Assembly (NCBI RefSeq): GCF_044762745.1
Contig: NZ_JBIWEX010000001.1
Span: 1-64,000 of the forward strand
DNA: 64,000 bases
Direction: 5' to 3'
From: Psychrobacillus sp044762745
GTDB lineage: Bacteria; Bacillota; Bacilli; Bacillales_A; Planococcaceae
A program made the translations under genes and the position numbers. Shown here piece after piece: positions 42,318-50,532 of this stretch; the stretch's first letter is position 1, and each line of letters opens with the position of its first letter. Under the pieces are notes generated by a model, which saw only the letters and a program-made list of their open reading frames with translations, was not told the DNA's origin and did not search any database.

Positions 42318-44429
42318 TTATTTTGGGTATTCAATACGGGAATGGAATGTCCCATTCATCGTTGTGCAGAAACTTTCTTCCATTTTCTTTATTTCCTTTA
42401 ACGATAGATCGCATTCATCAAATTGGCCATCTAATAATTTGTCTTTAATAATGGATTGAATAATTTCCCTAATTTTTTCTGCGTTTGGTTCTTTCATAGA
42501 ACGGACAGCAGCCTCTACACTGTCCGCAACCGAAATAATTGCAATTTCCTTCGTTTGTGGTTTCGGTCCCGGATACCTATACTGTCCTTCAAGTATGTCT
42601 TCTTTCATTTCCTTTGCTTTATAGTAAAAGAATTTAAGCAAGCTTGTTCCGTGATGTTGTTCCGCAATATCGATTAGTTCTTTTGGCATTTTATGTTTCC
42701 GTAAAATTTCTGCACCATCCACGGCATGTGCAATAATAATATCACGGCTCGTTTCTGGCGGTAAATTATCATGTGGGTTGTAACCACCTGTTTGATTTTC
42801 GATAAAAAATCCTGACCTTTTCGTTTTTCCAATATCATGATAATAGCAACCTACACGCGCTAGTAGACCATTCGCACCAACTGCTTCACATGCTGCATCT
42901 GCTAAGTTTGCGACCATTAAACTATGATGATACGTTCCAGGAGTTTCGGTTAATATCTTTTTTAATAAAGGATGATTCGGATTGGATAATTCGATTAACC
43001 TCATCGTCGACAAAATGCCAAATACAGATTCAAAAAATGGTAATATTCCAATCGTTAGTGCCCCAGATAGTATACCTGATAATACAGCTACACCAACATA
43101 AAACAGAATATCGGAAAATTGATACGTCGTTTTTGTCATTAATAAATAAAATAAGATAAATAACAGGTTCACTGCTGAAACAATAAAGCTTCCTCTAAAT
43201 ATTTGAGAATTATTATGTGTTCGCTGCATCGCGAAAATACCTGCTATACTCCCAAATAATATGTATAACGATATTTCCATTTGAAATACATTCGTATAAC
43301 CTTCTTGGAAAATAATGCCCGCATAAGCAGCAACAACAAAACTAGTAACAAGTGCTGCACGTTCATTTACTAATAAGTAAACAAATATGGAAACCATTGC
43401 AGTTGGGAATATAAACGCAATGACTACATCAAAATTATAAGCAACTAATTGTAACACTTTCATGATTAATACAGAAACGATTAAACTAAAAGCAACGACA
43501 ACTAAGTTTTTAGCGTTCGTAATAGTTTTCTCTTTCTTACGAAATGTTTGTGCAAATAGAATCCACATCGTGAGTACAACGAACAATCCAACACCAATTG
43601 GTGGCTTATAAGATGTTTTATCCGTTAGCATCCCGAGTAATTCAATCTGCCTATAAACTTCCCGGTCTATTAATTCTCCTTTTTGAACAAGAATTTGCCC
43701 CTGTAGAATTCTCGTCGGTTCCACACTTGCCTTAGCTTGTTCAATACGCAACTCCGTTAGCTCTTCATTTTCGATTTCCGTTGCTACAATTGCACCACGC
43801 GCTATATTAATAAGGATATTCATATACTCTGCGGAAAATCCAAATGTATTTGTAACTTGGGTAGCAATTTTTTCACGCGCAGCCGGAATACTTTCCGTAC
43901 GTATTGGTTCATCTAATACTTTTTCTGCAATAGTGGCCAATTTCTCCTTCGACTCACGCAAAACAGGAGCCGACTGCTTCAATAAAATAGTTAACATTTC
44001 ATCGCTTAAAGGAATGATACTTGCATTTTCTGCTAATACGTCCATTTCAACTTTCAATTTCGCAAGTGATGTAGCTGCCACTTCTTCTGTTAATTCATCA
44101 GTAGGATTTTTTTTCACTTCAAGAACATTGTCAAAAATAGAGCGGATAATCGCGGCCTGGTTATCAGCAATTTCGTCTTGAAATTGATAGACTGGAAGAA
44201 CTTCTGATGCAACTTTTTCTCTTTCTTCTTCCGTTTTTACGGGGTCTTCCATCGTTTTAACAGAACGTATCGTATCAGGTGAGAGTTTGAATCGTTCTAT
44301 ATCATATTTACTTTCTTTCACATTACCTATTAATAAAAAGAACATGCAAACCGCTGTTAAGAGAATGATAACAAAAGGGAGATACTTATTATTGCGCCAT
44401 TCTCTCCATTTTAGTAAAATGGTTTTCAC
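42318..44429 (-). CDS. pgpH: Cyclic-di-AMP phosphodiesterase PgpH (7TM-HD protein)
   Basis: Hydrolyses the second messenger c-di-AMP. 703 residues: an N-terminal membrane helix, a large extracytoplasmic 7TMR-HDED domain (~residues 45-265), seven membrane helices (~270-480), and a cytoplasmic HD domain with YHHSLMVANLA, YHDIGKTKR and IIAHAVDGAEI metal ligands. First gene of the pgpH-ybeY-dgkA-cdd-era cluster. In B. subtilis phoH directly precedes it; here 2.2 kb of accessory DNA intervenes. Confidence 0.94.
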   Translation of the reverse strand: MKTILLKWREWRNNKYLPFVIILLTAVCMFFLLIGNVKESKYDIERFKLSPDTIRSVKTMEDPVKTEEEREKVASEVLPVYQFQDEIADNQAAIIRSIFDNVLEVKKNPTDELTEEVAATSLAKLKVEMDVLAENASIIPLSDEMLTILLKQSAPVLRESKEKLATIAEKVLDEPIRTESIPAAREKIATQVTNTFGFSAEYMNILINIARGAIVATEIENEELTELRIEQAKASVEPTRILQGQILVQKGELIDREVYRQIELLGMLTDKTSYKPPIGVGLFVVLTMWILFAQTFRKKEKTITNAKNLVVVAFSLIVSVLIMKVLQLVAYNFDVVIAFIFPTAMVSIFVYLLVNERAALVTSFVVAAYAGIIFQEGYTNVFQMEISLYILFGSIAGIFAMQRTHNNSQIFRGSFIVSAVNLLFILFYLLMTKTTYQFSDILFYVGVAVLSGILSGALTIGILPFFESVFGILSTMRLIELSNPNHPLLKKILTETPGTYHHSLMVANLADAACEAVGANGLLARVGCYYHDIGKTKRSGFFIENQTGGYNPHDNLPPETSRDIIIAHAVDGAEILRKHKMPKELIDIAEQHHGTSLLKFFYYKAKEMKEDILEGQYRYPGPKPQTKEIAIISVADSVEAAVRSMKEPNAEKIREIIQSIIKDKLLDGQFDECDLSLKEIKKMEESFCTTMNGTFHSRIEYPK

Positions 44430-44511
44430 TTTAAACTCAGCTCCTTCACAGCTTGTCCTTATATTATACCTTAAAGTTAAAACTAGTCATTACTATTTCC
44501 TGAAAATTAAC

Positions 44512-44590
44512 AAAAGCGCAATCGCCTATGTCTGGACGGAGAATCAATTGTAGAAAGTATTATTCATGCCTTAGATTTTTATTATTTCCT
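44512..44590 (+). repeat. Family B intergenic repeat remnant (copy B3)
   Basis: Begins AAAAGCGCAATCGCCTATG and ends with TGTAGAAAGTATTATTC and ATTATTTCCTAA, both ends matching copy B5 near dnaJ (57321 onward and 57545-57587), with the middle deleted. Confidence 0.6.
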
Positions 44591-44600
44591 AAGTATAAAC

Positions 44601-44634
44601 AAAAGCAACAGTAAACTAGCGCACTGTTGCTTTC
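44601..44634 (-). terminator. Terminator after the DUF4097 gene
   Basis: AAAGCAACAGT pairs with ACTGTTGCTTT around a 10-nt loop; minus strand continues TTTGTTTA. Confidence 0.75.
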
Positions 44635-44686
44635 CATATTATAACGTCCGCTGAAGACTATTTTCATATTTTTATTTTAGGAAATA

Positions 44687-45574
44687 TTATTTTGCTGTAA
44701 AATCTCCTGAAGTCGATTCTACAGTTATTTTTTTATCTCCGTCACCAATGATTCCAACAATACTATGTTCATCTTTACTTTTATAAACAATACCCTCTAG
44801 ATTAATGTTTGGTTTACCTGAGGTTCCTTTATAATTGAGTGTAATTGATTCTGGATTTTCCTCAAAAATCGTACTAATATCTCCACTTGTAGTTGTAATG
44901 TCAAGTGTATTATTAATCGTTTTAGATGTTACCGTTACCTTTCCTGATTTCGTTTTAATCAGTCCATCTAGAGATGTCACAGCATTTAAATCTACTCTCC
45001 CGCTACTCGTTTGAATGGAATACTGATTTATCTCGTTTTGTTCTAAAATAACTTCACCACTCGTTGATTGAATGGATACAAATCCTTCTGATTGAAATTC
45101 CTGAAGTGTTACATCTCCTGAAATTGATTCTAGTTCAAGATTTTCAGCTTTAAATTTTTCCGCTTTAATATCTCCTGAAACGGATTGTATTATCAATTCA
45201 TTGTAAACTTTTTGTGGCAAAGAAACTGTTAAGCATACATCTTTTTCCATACCAGATGTTATTCCTAAACTGTCGTCTTTTCGTAAGTACCTAATATCAA
45301 GCTTGTCCTTGTTCTCAACAATATTTAATTGATATTGTTCTTCTAACTCTTTACTAATTACTCCTTTTAACGTCACGATTACTTTGTCTGTTGAAGTTGG
45401 TATAATTTTAATATCCGCTGAATTCGATTGAACAGTCACCAATGATTTATCATTCACTTCAATCTCTCGTTCTTCTGCTACAGAAACTTTTTCAAATGGG
45501 AACCTCAAAAATAAAAACGAGGACAACCCAATAACGATAATTACTATGAGCAAGCTTATAATTACCTTTTTCAT
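44687..45574 (-). CDS. DUF4097 family beta-helix protein, membrane-anchored
   Basis: 295 residues: one N-terminal membrane helix (residues 3-23), then an extracytoplasmic part with about eight repeats of roughly 20 residues ending in (S/T)SG followed by beta strand, e.g. SVSGDIKAEKF, SISGDVTLQEF, STSGEVILEQ, TKSGKVTVTS, STSGDFTAK. This is the right-handed beta-helix pattern of DUF4097, also seen in LiaG. Family members often sit beside a DUF1700 protein and a PadR-like regulator; neither is here. Function unknown; envelope stress role possible. Confidence 0.82.
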   Translation of the reverse strand: MKKVIISLLIVIIVIGLSSFLFLRFPFEKVSVAEEREIEVNDKSLVTVQSNSADIKIIPTSTDKVIVTLKGVISKELEEQYQLNIVENKDKLDIRYLRKDDSLGITSGMEKDVCLTVSLPQKVYNELIIQSVSGDIKAEKFKAENLELESISGDVTLQEFQSEGFVSIQSTSGEVILEQNEINQYSIQTSSGRVDLNAVTSLDGLIKTKSGKVTVTSKTINNTLDITTTSGDISTIFEENPESITLNYKGTSGKPNINLEGIVYKSKDEHSIVGIIGDGDKKITVESTSGDFTAK

Positions 45575-45730
45575 TTTTTTCTCCTTTCCAAATTATAAAG
45601 AAAAAAATACTTTCATAGAAAAGTATATCAATTGAATCAATTTTATAATAGGTACATAGGACAAAATTAATAATCGAATAGACATAAACAAATAGATTGG
45701 AGATGAGGGACATGCTCTTAACAGAAGAAC

Positions 45731-45771
45731 AAAAGCGCAAGCGCCTGTCTCTGCCCCAATATGGCAAATGG
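45731..45771 (+). repeat. Family B intergenic repeat remnant (copy B4, left end only)
   Basis: AAAAGCGCAAGCGCCTGTCT followed by CTGCCCC and GGCAAATGG, matching the first 45 bp of copy B5. The remainder is absent. Confidence 0.65.
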
Positions 45772-45841
45772 AAACGATGAATGGAATGGCGCACATATTA
45801 GAGATAATGCGTCTTAACAAGTTGAATAAAGTGTCCGCAAT

Positions 45842-45969
45842 GATTTTCACTACAGGGCGGACGCTTTCCGTGGGGTGAGCGATGAACCCTCACCGACGCT
45901 ACGCGTGCGCTGTGAAGTTTCATCTGTCTCACTTCATCCCACTGGAGTCGCCACCCTTCCGCGAAAATC
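45842..45969 (+). repeat. Family A intergenic repeat (copy A2, complete)
   Basis: 128-bp element with imperfect inverted ends: GATTTTCACTACAGGGCGGA on the left and GGCGACTCCAG/GGAAGGGTGGCGA on the right, the latter read as its reverse complement starting GATTTTCGCGGAAGGG. The interior has a GTGAGCGATGAA ... CTCACT-type dyad. It is in opposite orientation to A3. No ORF with a ribosome binding site. Confidence 0.75.
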
Positions 45970-46083
45970 AAAGGAGCTTGCTGACTAATTAGTTTCTTGC
46001 TTAATAAACCAAAAGTTTTACTTGAATCGAAGAGGAAAATCTTATTAGTAAGTATCTTGTGAAAATTTATCCAGTAAGTGGAT

Positions 46084-46188
46084 AAGAGCAACAAACTCGT
46101 CATCGAAAGCAACTAGTTCTATAAGGGAAGCAACCAAATTAGCACGAGAGCAACCAATTTAGGAATGGAAGCAATCATTTCCCATATC
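46084..46188 (+). repeat. 21-bp imperfect tandem repeat, five units
   Basis: The core AGCAA(C/T) recurs at 46087, 46108, 46129, 46149 and 46170 (spacing 21, 21, 20, 21), usually as GGAAGCAACCAA(A/T)TT. The DNA between the inverted repeats A2 and A3 holds nothing else recognisable; it is AT-rich and non-coding. Confidence 0.7.
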
Positions 46189-46389
46189 AAAGAGTTTACT
46201 TAATAGGAGACGACCATATATTACTAAAATATACATTATTTATTAATTCATAATAGTGAAGCTCATGTTCACTGTTTAATAAGTAATTTTTTCATATAGT
46301 TATAGCTGCCACTTTTACCTTCGTGCAGCGGTTCTAATATTTCTTTTTGTTTTGTTTAGCTAAACGCTAATTAGCTAGCATGTTTCGTT

Positions 46390-46514
46390 GATTGTAGCGG
46401 AAGGCGGCGACTCCTGCCGGATGAGTGAGCAAATGAGCCATCACAACGTACGCGTAAGCGGCGGTAATGGCTCATCGCTCACCTGGAGGAAAGCGTCCGC
46501 CTGCAGCGAAAATC
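46390..46514 (-). repeat. Family A intergenic repeat (copy A3, complete, inverted relative to A2)
   Basis: 125-bp element; its reverse complement starts GATTTTCGCTGCAGGCGGAC, continues GCTTTCC and GTGAGCGATGAGCC, and ends with GGCAGGAGTCGCCGCCTTCC. The interior carries ATGAGCCAT/ATGGCTCAT arms that can form a long hairpin. 420 bp from A2. Confidence 0.78.
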
Positions 46515-46644
46515 ATAGCGGTCTCTTAACAGAGTTTTTTAAAGACGCATTATCCCTATATTACGTTCAATATAAAAAATGAAATATCTTATGTTACTTA
46601 AAAAAGTTATCCACACTTCTAAATTTTTATAGTTACCTAAGCGA

Positions 46645-46690
46645 TAAAAAAATACCAGAGGACGCTAGCTCTGCTTAGGTCCTCTGGTAA
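46645..46690 (-). terminator. Terminator after phoH
   Basis: TACCAGAGGAC (46653-46663) pairs perfectly with GTCCTCTGGTA (46679-46689); AT-rich A-tract at 46645-46652 supplies the U-tract on the minus strand. Confidence 0.88.
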
Positions 46691-46710
46691 TTAATAATTT
46701 CATAATAATA

Positions 46711-47667
46711 TTATTGCTGTTCATCATATGCTTGTATAATTTTAGCGACTAGCGGATGACGGACAACATCTCCTTGTTCTAAGTATTGAAAATGAATACC
46801 AGAAACATGGTGTAAAATTTTCTCGGCAACGATGAGCCCAGATTCAGCACCTTTCGGTAGATCTATCTGCGTTTTATCGCCCGTAATAACCATTTTAGAA
46901 CCAAAACCAAGGCGTGTTAGAAACATCTTCATTTGCGCTTTCGTTGTGTTTTGTGCTTCGTCCAAAATAACAAAAGCATCATCTAATGTTCGACCCCGCA
47001 TATAGGCAAGTGGTGCAATTTCAATTGTACCACGTTCCATTAGCCGATCCGTTTGTTCCGTTCCAAGCACATCGTGCAGTGCATCGTATAACGGACGTAA
47101 GTATGGATCTACCTTCTCTTTTAAGTCTCCAGGTAGGAAACCTAGACTTTCTCCTGCCTCCACAGCAGGACGTGTTAAAATGATTTTTTTCACATGTGCA
47201 TTTTTCAAAGCTTGTGTTGCCATCACAACTGCAAGATACGTTTTACCTGTTCCCGCTGGACCAATTCCAAACGTTAAATCCGAGTGCCGAATTCCTTGTA
47301 TATACTCTCGTTGACCAATCGTTTTCGCACGAATAGCCTTCCCTTTTGTATTCCTTGCAATTTCTTCATCATACAGACTTGAAAAATATTCAATCGTCCC
47401 ATTCAAGCTCATTTCAACAGCAGAAGTAACATCCCGTAGGTTAATATTGATCCCTTTGCGAATAACAGCTAGAAGTTGTACCATTAGTTTTTTCGCTTCT
47501 TCTACATTTTTCTCTTCACCAACAATTTGAATTTGTTCGCCTCTTGTAATGAGTTGTACCTTTAGTTCCGCTTCAATAAGCTTTACGTTTTTATCTGATA
47601 TTCCGAGAAGCATCACTGCTTCAGTCGGGTCCTGCAAATTTATATCGAATTGTTTTTGTTCGCTCAT
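46711..47667 (-). CDS. phoH: PhoH family P-loop ATPase
   Basis: 318 residues; cytoplasmic ATPase linked to RNA metabolism with YbeY and PgpH neighbours. An N-terminal KH-like part (ISDKNVKLIEAELKVQLITRGEQIQ) then the PhoH ATPase: Walker A GPAGTGKT, Walker B AFVILDEAQNTT, and MVITGDKTQIDLP. Its start overlaps the yqfD stop by 4 bp. Followed by a terminator, so unlike in B. subtilis it is not directly joined to pgpH. Confidence 0.93.
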   Translation of the reverse strand: MSEQKQFDINLQDPTEAVMLLGISDKNVKLIEAELKVQLITRGEQIQIVGEEKNVEEAKKLMVQLLAVIRKGININLRDVTSAVEMSLNGTIEYFSSLYDEEIARNTKGKAIRAKTIGQREYIQGIRHSDLTFGIGPAGTGKTYLAVVMATQALKNAHVKKIILTRPAVEAGESLGFLPGDLKEKVDPYLRPLYDALHDVLGTEQTDRLMERGTIEIAPLAYMRGRTLDDAFVILDEAQNTTKAQMKMFLTRLGFGSKMVITGDKTQIDLPKGAESGLIVAEKILHHVSGIHFQYLEQGDVVRHPLVAKIIQAYDEQQ

Positions 47668-48770
47668 GCTTCGTCTCCTTGGGGTATAACTTGTGGTATT
47701 GCAATATTTTCATTTACTAATAATAAGACCTTCCCTTTTACTTTATCATTTTGTATAGATACCTGCAAAACTTTATCTTCTAATATTTGAGTACCTGCAG
47801 GCAAGTCATTGATTATTTTTTGAAAAAGTAACGGGCGTATTAACCGTTCCATTGACTTTTCGTTTAGCTCGAATGTCTCTTCTATATTTTTTTGAACATA
47901 TCCAGCCTCTACATAGTTTCGCAAGAAAGAAGGAAGTGTGATTTCTTTCCAATATGGCTCGTTAGATTTCCCCTTTTTTTGAATAAGCAGTTCTCTTTCA
48001 TTTGGCTTTACGATTGCTACTTTTTTGGGCAGTTCAAACTGGAGTTCAATCCAATAACTTGCATATACTTTTCCTTCAGCACTCGTAATAATTCGTTTAT
48101 CTCCTTGTGTCACAAACCCATTTACGAGTGTATCTCCCTTTTTAACAGCCATATTTTTTGGTACTGCCCTTACTCCTTTTACTAGTTCAAAATCTGTAAT
48201 GACTCCACTTCTCTTTGCGATTAAATGGACTGGGGGTGCGTCTTTTATTTCTCGTTCAGTTTGAATTGGTGCAAGCATCGGCGATACGATCAGCGTGGAA
48301 CCTGACTGGGCAAAATGCACCCATGAATACTCCTTGTACTTCAACAATATTTTTTGTCTTATTTCTTGCTCTGTTGGCAACGAAGAAGCAAGCATTTTCT
48401 CTTTAATATTCATCGCTTTTAGTTCTTCATATAGCAAGATATTGTTCTCTGGTGAATCCGATTCAATATGAATTGTCCAAATAAACTGCGCAAATAGGAT
48501 AGGTATGACGAAAAATAGGGCGACGCCAATGAGTGAGTATGAATAAGGTGAGATAATTCCTTTTTTTGTTTCATCCACTAGGGCTACTTTTATTTTCATT
48601 TCTTTTCTAACTTTTCGAAAAGCCTTTAGGTCTTTCTTTTTTATTGAGAAGTATAAATAACTTTCCCTGCTATACACGCTATATACGTGAATATTAATAG
48701 CAAACAAACGTTGAAATAATGCATATTGATCTGTTGTCATCGGTATTTGTACACGTATAAGGCTTGCCAT
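47664..48770 (-). CDS. yqfD: Sporulation protein YqfD
   Basis: 368-residue membrane protein needed for sporulation in B. subtilis. N-terminal cytoplasmic part (RVQIPMTTDQYALFQRLFAINI), one membrane helix (about residues 85-108), then an external domain with SWVHFAQSGSTLIVSP and KRSGVITDFELVKG. Starts at the 3' end of yqfC with a 1-bp overlap (TAATG) and overlaps phoH by 4 bp, giving yqfC-yqfD-phoH. Probably expressed in the mother cell by analogy. Confidence 0.9.
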   Translation of the reverse strand: MASLIRVQIPMTTDQYALFQRLFAINIHVYSVYSRESYLYFSIKKKDLKAFRKVRKEMKIKVALVDETKKGIISPYSYSLIGVALFFVIPILFAQFIWTIHIESDSPENNILLYEELKAMNIKEKMLASSLPTEQEIRQKILLKYKEYSWVHFAQSGSTLIVSPMLAPIQTEREIKDAPPVHLIAKRSGVITDFELVKGVRAVPKNMAVKKGDTLVNGFVTQGDKRIITSAEGKVYASYWIELQFELPKKVAIVKPNERELLIQKKGKSNEPYWKEITLPSFLRNYVEAGYVQKNIEETFELNEKSMERLIRPLLFQKIINDLPAGTQILEDKVLQVSIQNDKVKGKVLLLVNENIAIPQVIPQGDEA

Positions 48771-49009
48771 TACGTACGATCCTTCCTAGTTATAATAAAA
48801 GAGTGAAGCTTTTCTACAGTTAAATGTAAGCGGTCAGAAGAAAGCGATTTTATCTGTACGCTATCTGCATTAATTTCCAATAAATAATGATCATACGAAC
48901 ATAATACGCTGGTTTCATTTAACTTAAGAAGGGTTATTTCGTAATCTAAAATAATATCGCTAAAATTATCAATCATAATACTCGCATGGAGTGGAAATAA
49001 CTGTTTCAT
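48770..49009 (-). CDS. yqfC: Sporulation protein YqfC (YabP/YqfC family)
   Basis: 79-residue protein of the YabP/YqfC family; predicted beta-rich, no membrane helix. The ATG at 49009 follows AAAGGGGTG with a T-run as spacer; a GTG at 49018 lies inside the ribosome binding site and is rejected. Its ribosome binding site is fully inside the 3' arm of a perfect 15-bp hairpin that also ends the upstream yqfB operon. Coupled to yqfD. Confidence 0.88.
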   Translation of the reverse strand: MKQLFPLHASIMIDNFSDIILDYEITLLKLNETSVLCSYDHYLLEINADSVQIKSLSSDRLHLTVEKLHSFIITRKDRT

Positions 49010-49052
49010 AAAAAACACCCCTTTACATGAATTTATGCATGTAAAGGGGTGT
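49010..49052 (-). terminator. Terminator hairpin whose 3' arm is the yqfC ribosome binding site
   Basis: On the minus strand ACACCCCTTTACATG (49052-49038) pairs perfectly with CATGTAAAGGGGTGT (49029-49015), loop 8 nt, then TTTTT and the yqfC ATG at 49009. The stem begins 7 nt after the yqfB stop. AAAGGGGTG is the only ribosome binding site for yqfC. Confidence 0.88.
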
Positions 49053-49059
49053 TCATGAG

Positions 49060-49497
49060 TTATCTTTTCGATTTTGGCGGTGCTAATATTTCAGATAAAA
49101 TGATCGCTCGAACAAGATCATCCTTCGTTTCCGGTAAAACGCTCGCCATCATTGGTTTGGTAGCGTTCACGATTGCTCTATTTCCTTGGTGAACAGATAA
49201 ACGTCCAGAAGACCTTGGCACACCTTGATCGCGATTCACTTCACGTTGAACATTTTCCACTGGTACAATAACCACAGGCTCTTTCTTCATAACCGGTATT
49301 CTACGTTCAAGTTCCGCTTGTTGTTCTTGTTTAAACTCTTTTGCTAATTCTCCTAAATTTTTAAACGGGTTGTCAGCAAATGGTTTTTGTGATGAAACTT
49401 TTTTGACCGGTTTTGGTACATTTTTTTGATCCTGCTTTTTTTTGCCAAACATAGCGCTAATAATACCGATGATAATGAAAATAATTAATTGTTCCAA
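49060..49497 (-). CDS. yqfB: YqfB-like small membrane-anchored protein
   Basis: 145 residues: one N-terminal helix (MEQLIIFIIIGIISAMFG), then a basic, proline-rich, probably disordered cytoplasmic part, and a conserved end DDLVRAIILSEILAPPKSKR. Location after floA corresponds to B. subtilis yqfB in the sigma-W operon yqeZ-yqfA-yqfB. Sequence similarity to B. subtilis YqfB is assumed from position and could not be checked. Function unknown; perhaps a partner of flotillin FloA. Confidence 0.7.
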   Translation of the reverse strand: MEQLIIFIIIGIISAMFGKKKQDQKNVPKPVKKVSSQKPFADNPFKNLGELAKEFKQEQQAELERRIPVMKKEPVVIVPVENVQREVNRDQGVPRSSGRLSVHQGNRAIVNATKPMMASVLPETKDDLVRAIILSEILAPPKSKR

Positions 49498-49527
49498 GGA
49501 GAAAGACCTCCTTTCCGCGGTTTTAAA

Positions 49528-50532
49528 CTAGTCTTTCAACTCTCCCGTAGAAGGTTTATCTCCTCCGACTTTACTAATGGAGTCTCTCATACTAGTGTCC
49601 GCCTGGATATTTTTATAGTTCATATAATCCATCACACCAATATTTCCTTCTCTTAATGCTTCTGCCATTGCCAGTGGTACTTCTGCTTCTGCTTCTACAA
49701 CTTTCGATCGCATTTCTACTACTTTTGCTTTCATCTCTTGCTCAGAGGCTACGGCCATTGCACGACGTTCTTCTGCTTTCGCTTGTGCAATTTTCTTATC
49801 TGCTTCTGCTTGCTCCGTTTGAAGTTCTGCCCCAATATTTTTGCCTATATCAACATCCGCAATATCAATCGAGAGGATTTCAAATGCAGTACCCGAATCA
49901 AGTCCTTTAGCAAGAACTGTTTGGGATATTAGGTCCGGATTTTCTAGTACTCGTTCATGACTACTACTAGAACCAATTGTGGAAATGATACCTTCCCCAA
50001 CACGTGCAACAATAGTTTCTTCCCCTGCACCACCGACTAAACGGTCAATATTGGCACGAACAGTAATACGTGCTTTTGCTTTTACTTCAATCCCATTCAT
50101 CGCAACCCCTGCAATAAATGGTGTTTCAATTACCTTCGGGTTTACCGACATTTGTACCGCTTCTAATACGTCTCGACCAGCTAAATCGATTGCTGCAGCT
50201 CTTTCAAATGTTAGTTCAATATTTGCACGGTGCGCTGCAATAAGTGCGTTTACAACGCGGTCTACGTTACCACCTGCTAAATAATGGCTTTCTAATTGAT
50301 TGATAGCCACTTTTATTCCGGCTTTATGTGCCTTAATAAGCGGGTTTACAATGCGTGATGGAATTACTCGACGTAACCTCATCCCTACAAGTGTAAAAAT
50401 ACTAATCCTTACGCCAGCCGCAAGTGCTGAAATCCATAGTGTTATTGGAAAAAACGTAAAGAACACTGATAGCACAATAAATGCTAAAACAATAATGACG
50501 ATTAATCCAATTGTACCTCCTGAAAATATCAT
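49528..50532 (-). CDS. floA: Flotillin-like protein FloA
   Basis: Membrane scaffold of functional microdomains (lipid rafts). 334 residues: an N-terminal membrane-inserted hairpin (residues ~5-48), an SPFH-like domain (RRVIPSRIVNPLIKAHKAG ...), and a C-terminal Ala/Glu-rich coiled coil (EQAEADKKIAQAKAEERRAMA). Its ATG overlaps the nfeD stop by 1 bp. Same as B. subtilis YqfA; under the sigma-W-type promoter upstream of nfeD. Confidence 0.95.
   Translation of the reverse strand: MIFSGGTIGLIVIIVLAFIVLSVFFTFFPITLWISALAAGVRISIFTLVGMRLRRVIPSRIVNPLIKAHKAGIKVAINQLESHYLAGGNVDRVVNALIAAHRANIELTFERAAAIDLAGRDVLEAVQMSVNPKVIETPFIAGVAMNGIEVKAKARITVRANIDRLVGGAGEETIVARVGEGIISTIGSSSSHERVLENPDLISQTVLAKGLDSGTAFEILSIDIADVDIGKNIGAELQTEQAEADKKIAQAKAEERRAMAVASEQEMKAKVVEMRSKVVEAEAEVPLAMAEALREGNIGVMDYMNYKNIQADTSMRDSISKVGGDKPSTGELKD

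Noticed and set aside
45492..46112. Three overlapping minus-strand frames of 85-104 codons upstream of the DUF4097 gene
   Set aside because: They translate repeats A2, B4 and the tandem repeat; no RBS and no consistent composition.
46084..46188. CRISPR array
   Set aside because: Units are 20-21 bp with no separate spacers and no cas genes are in the window.
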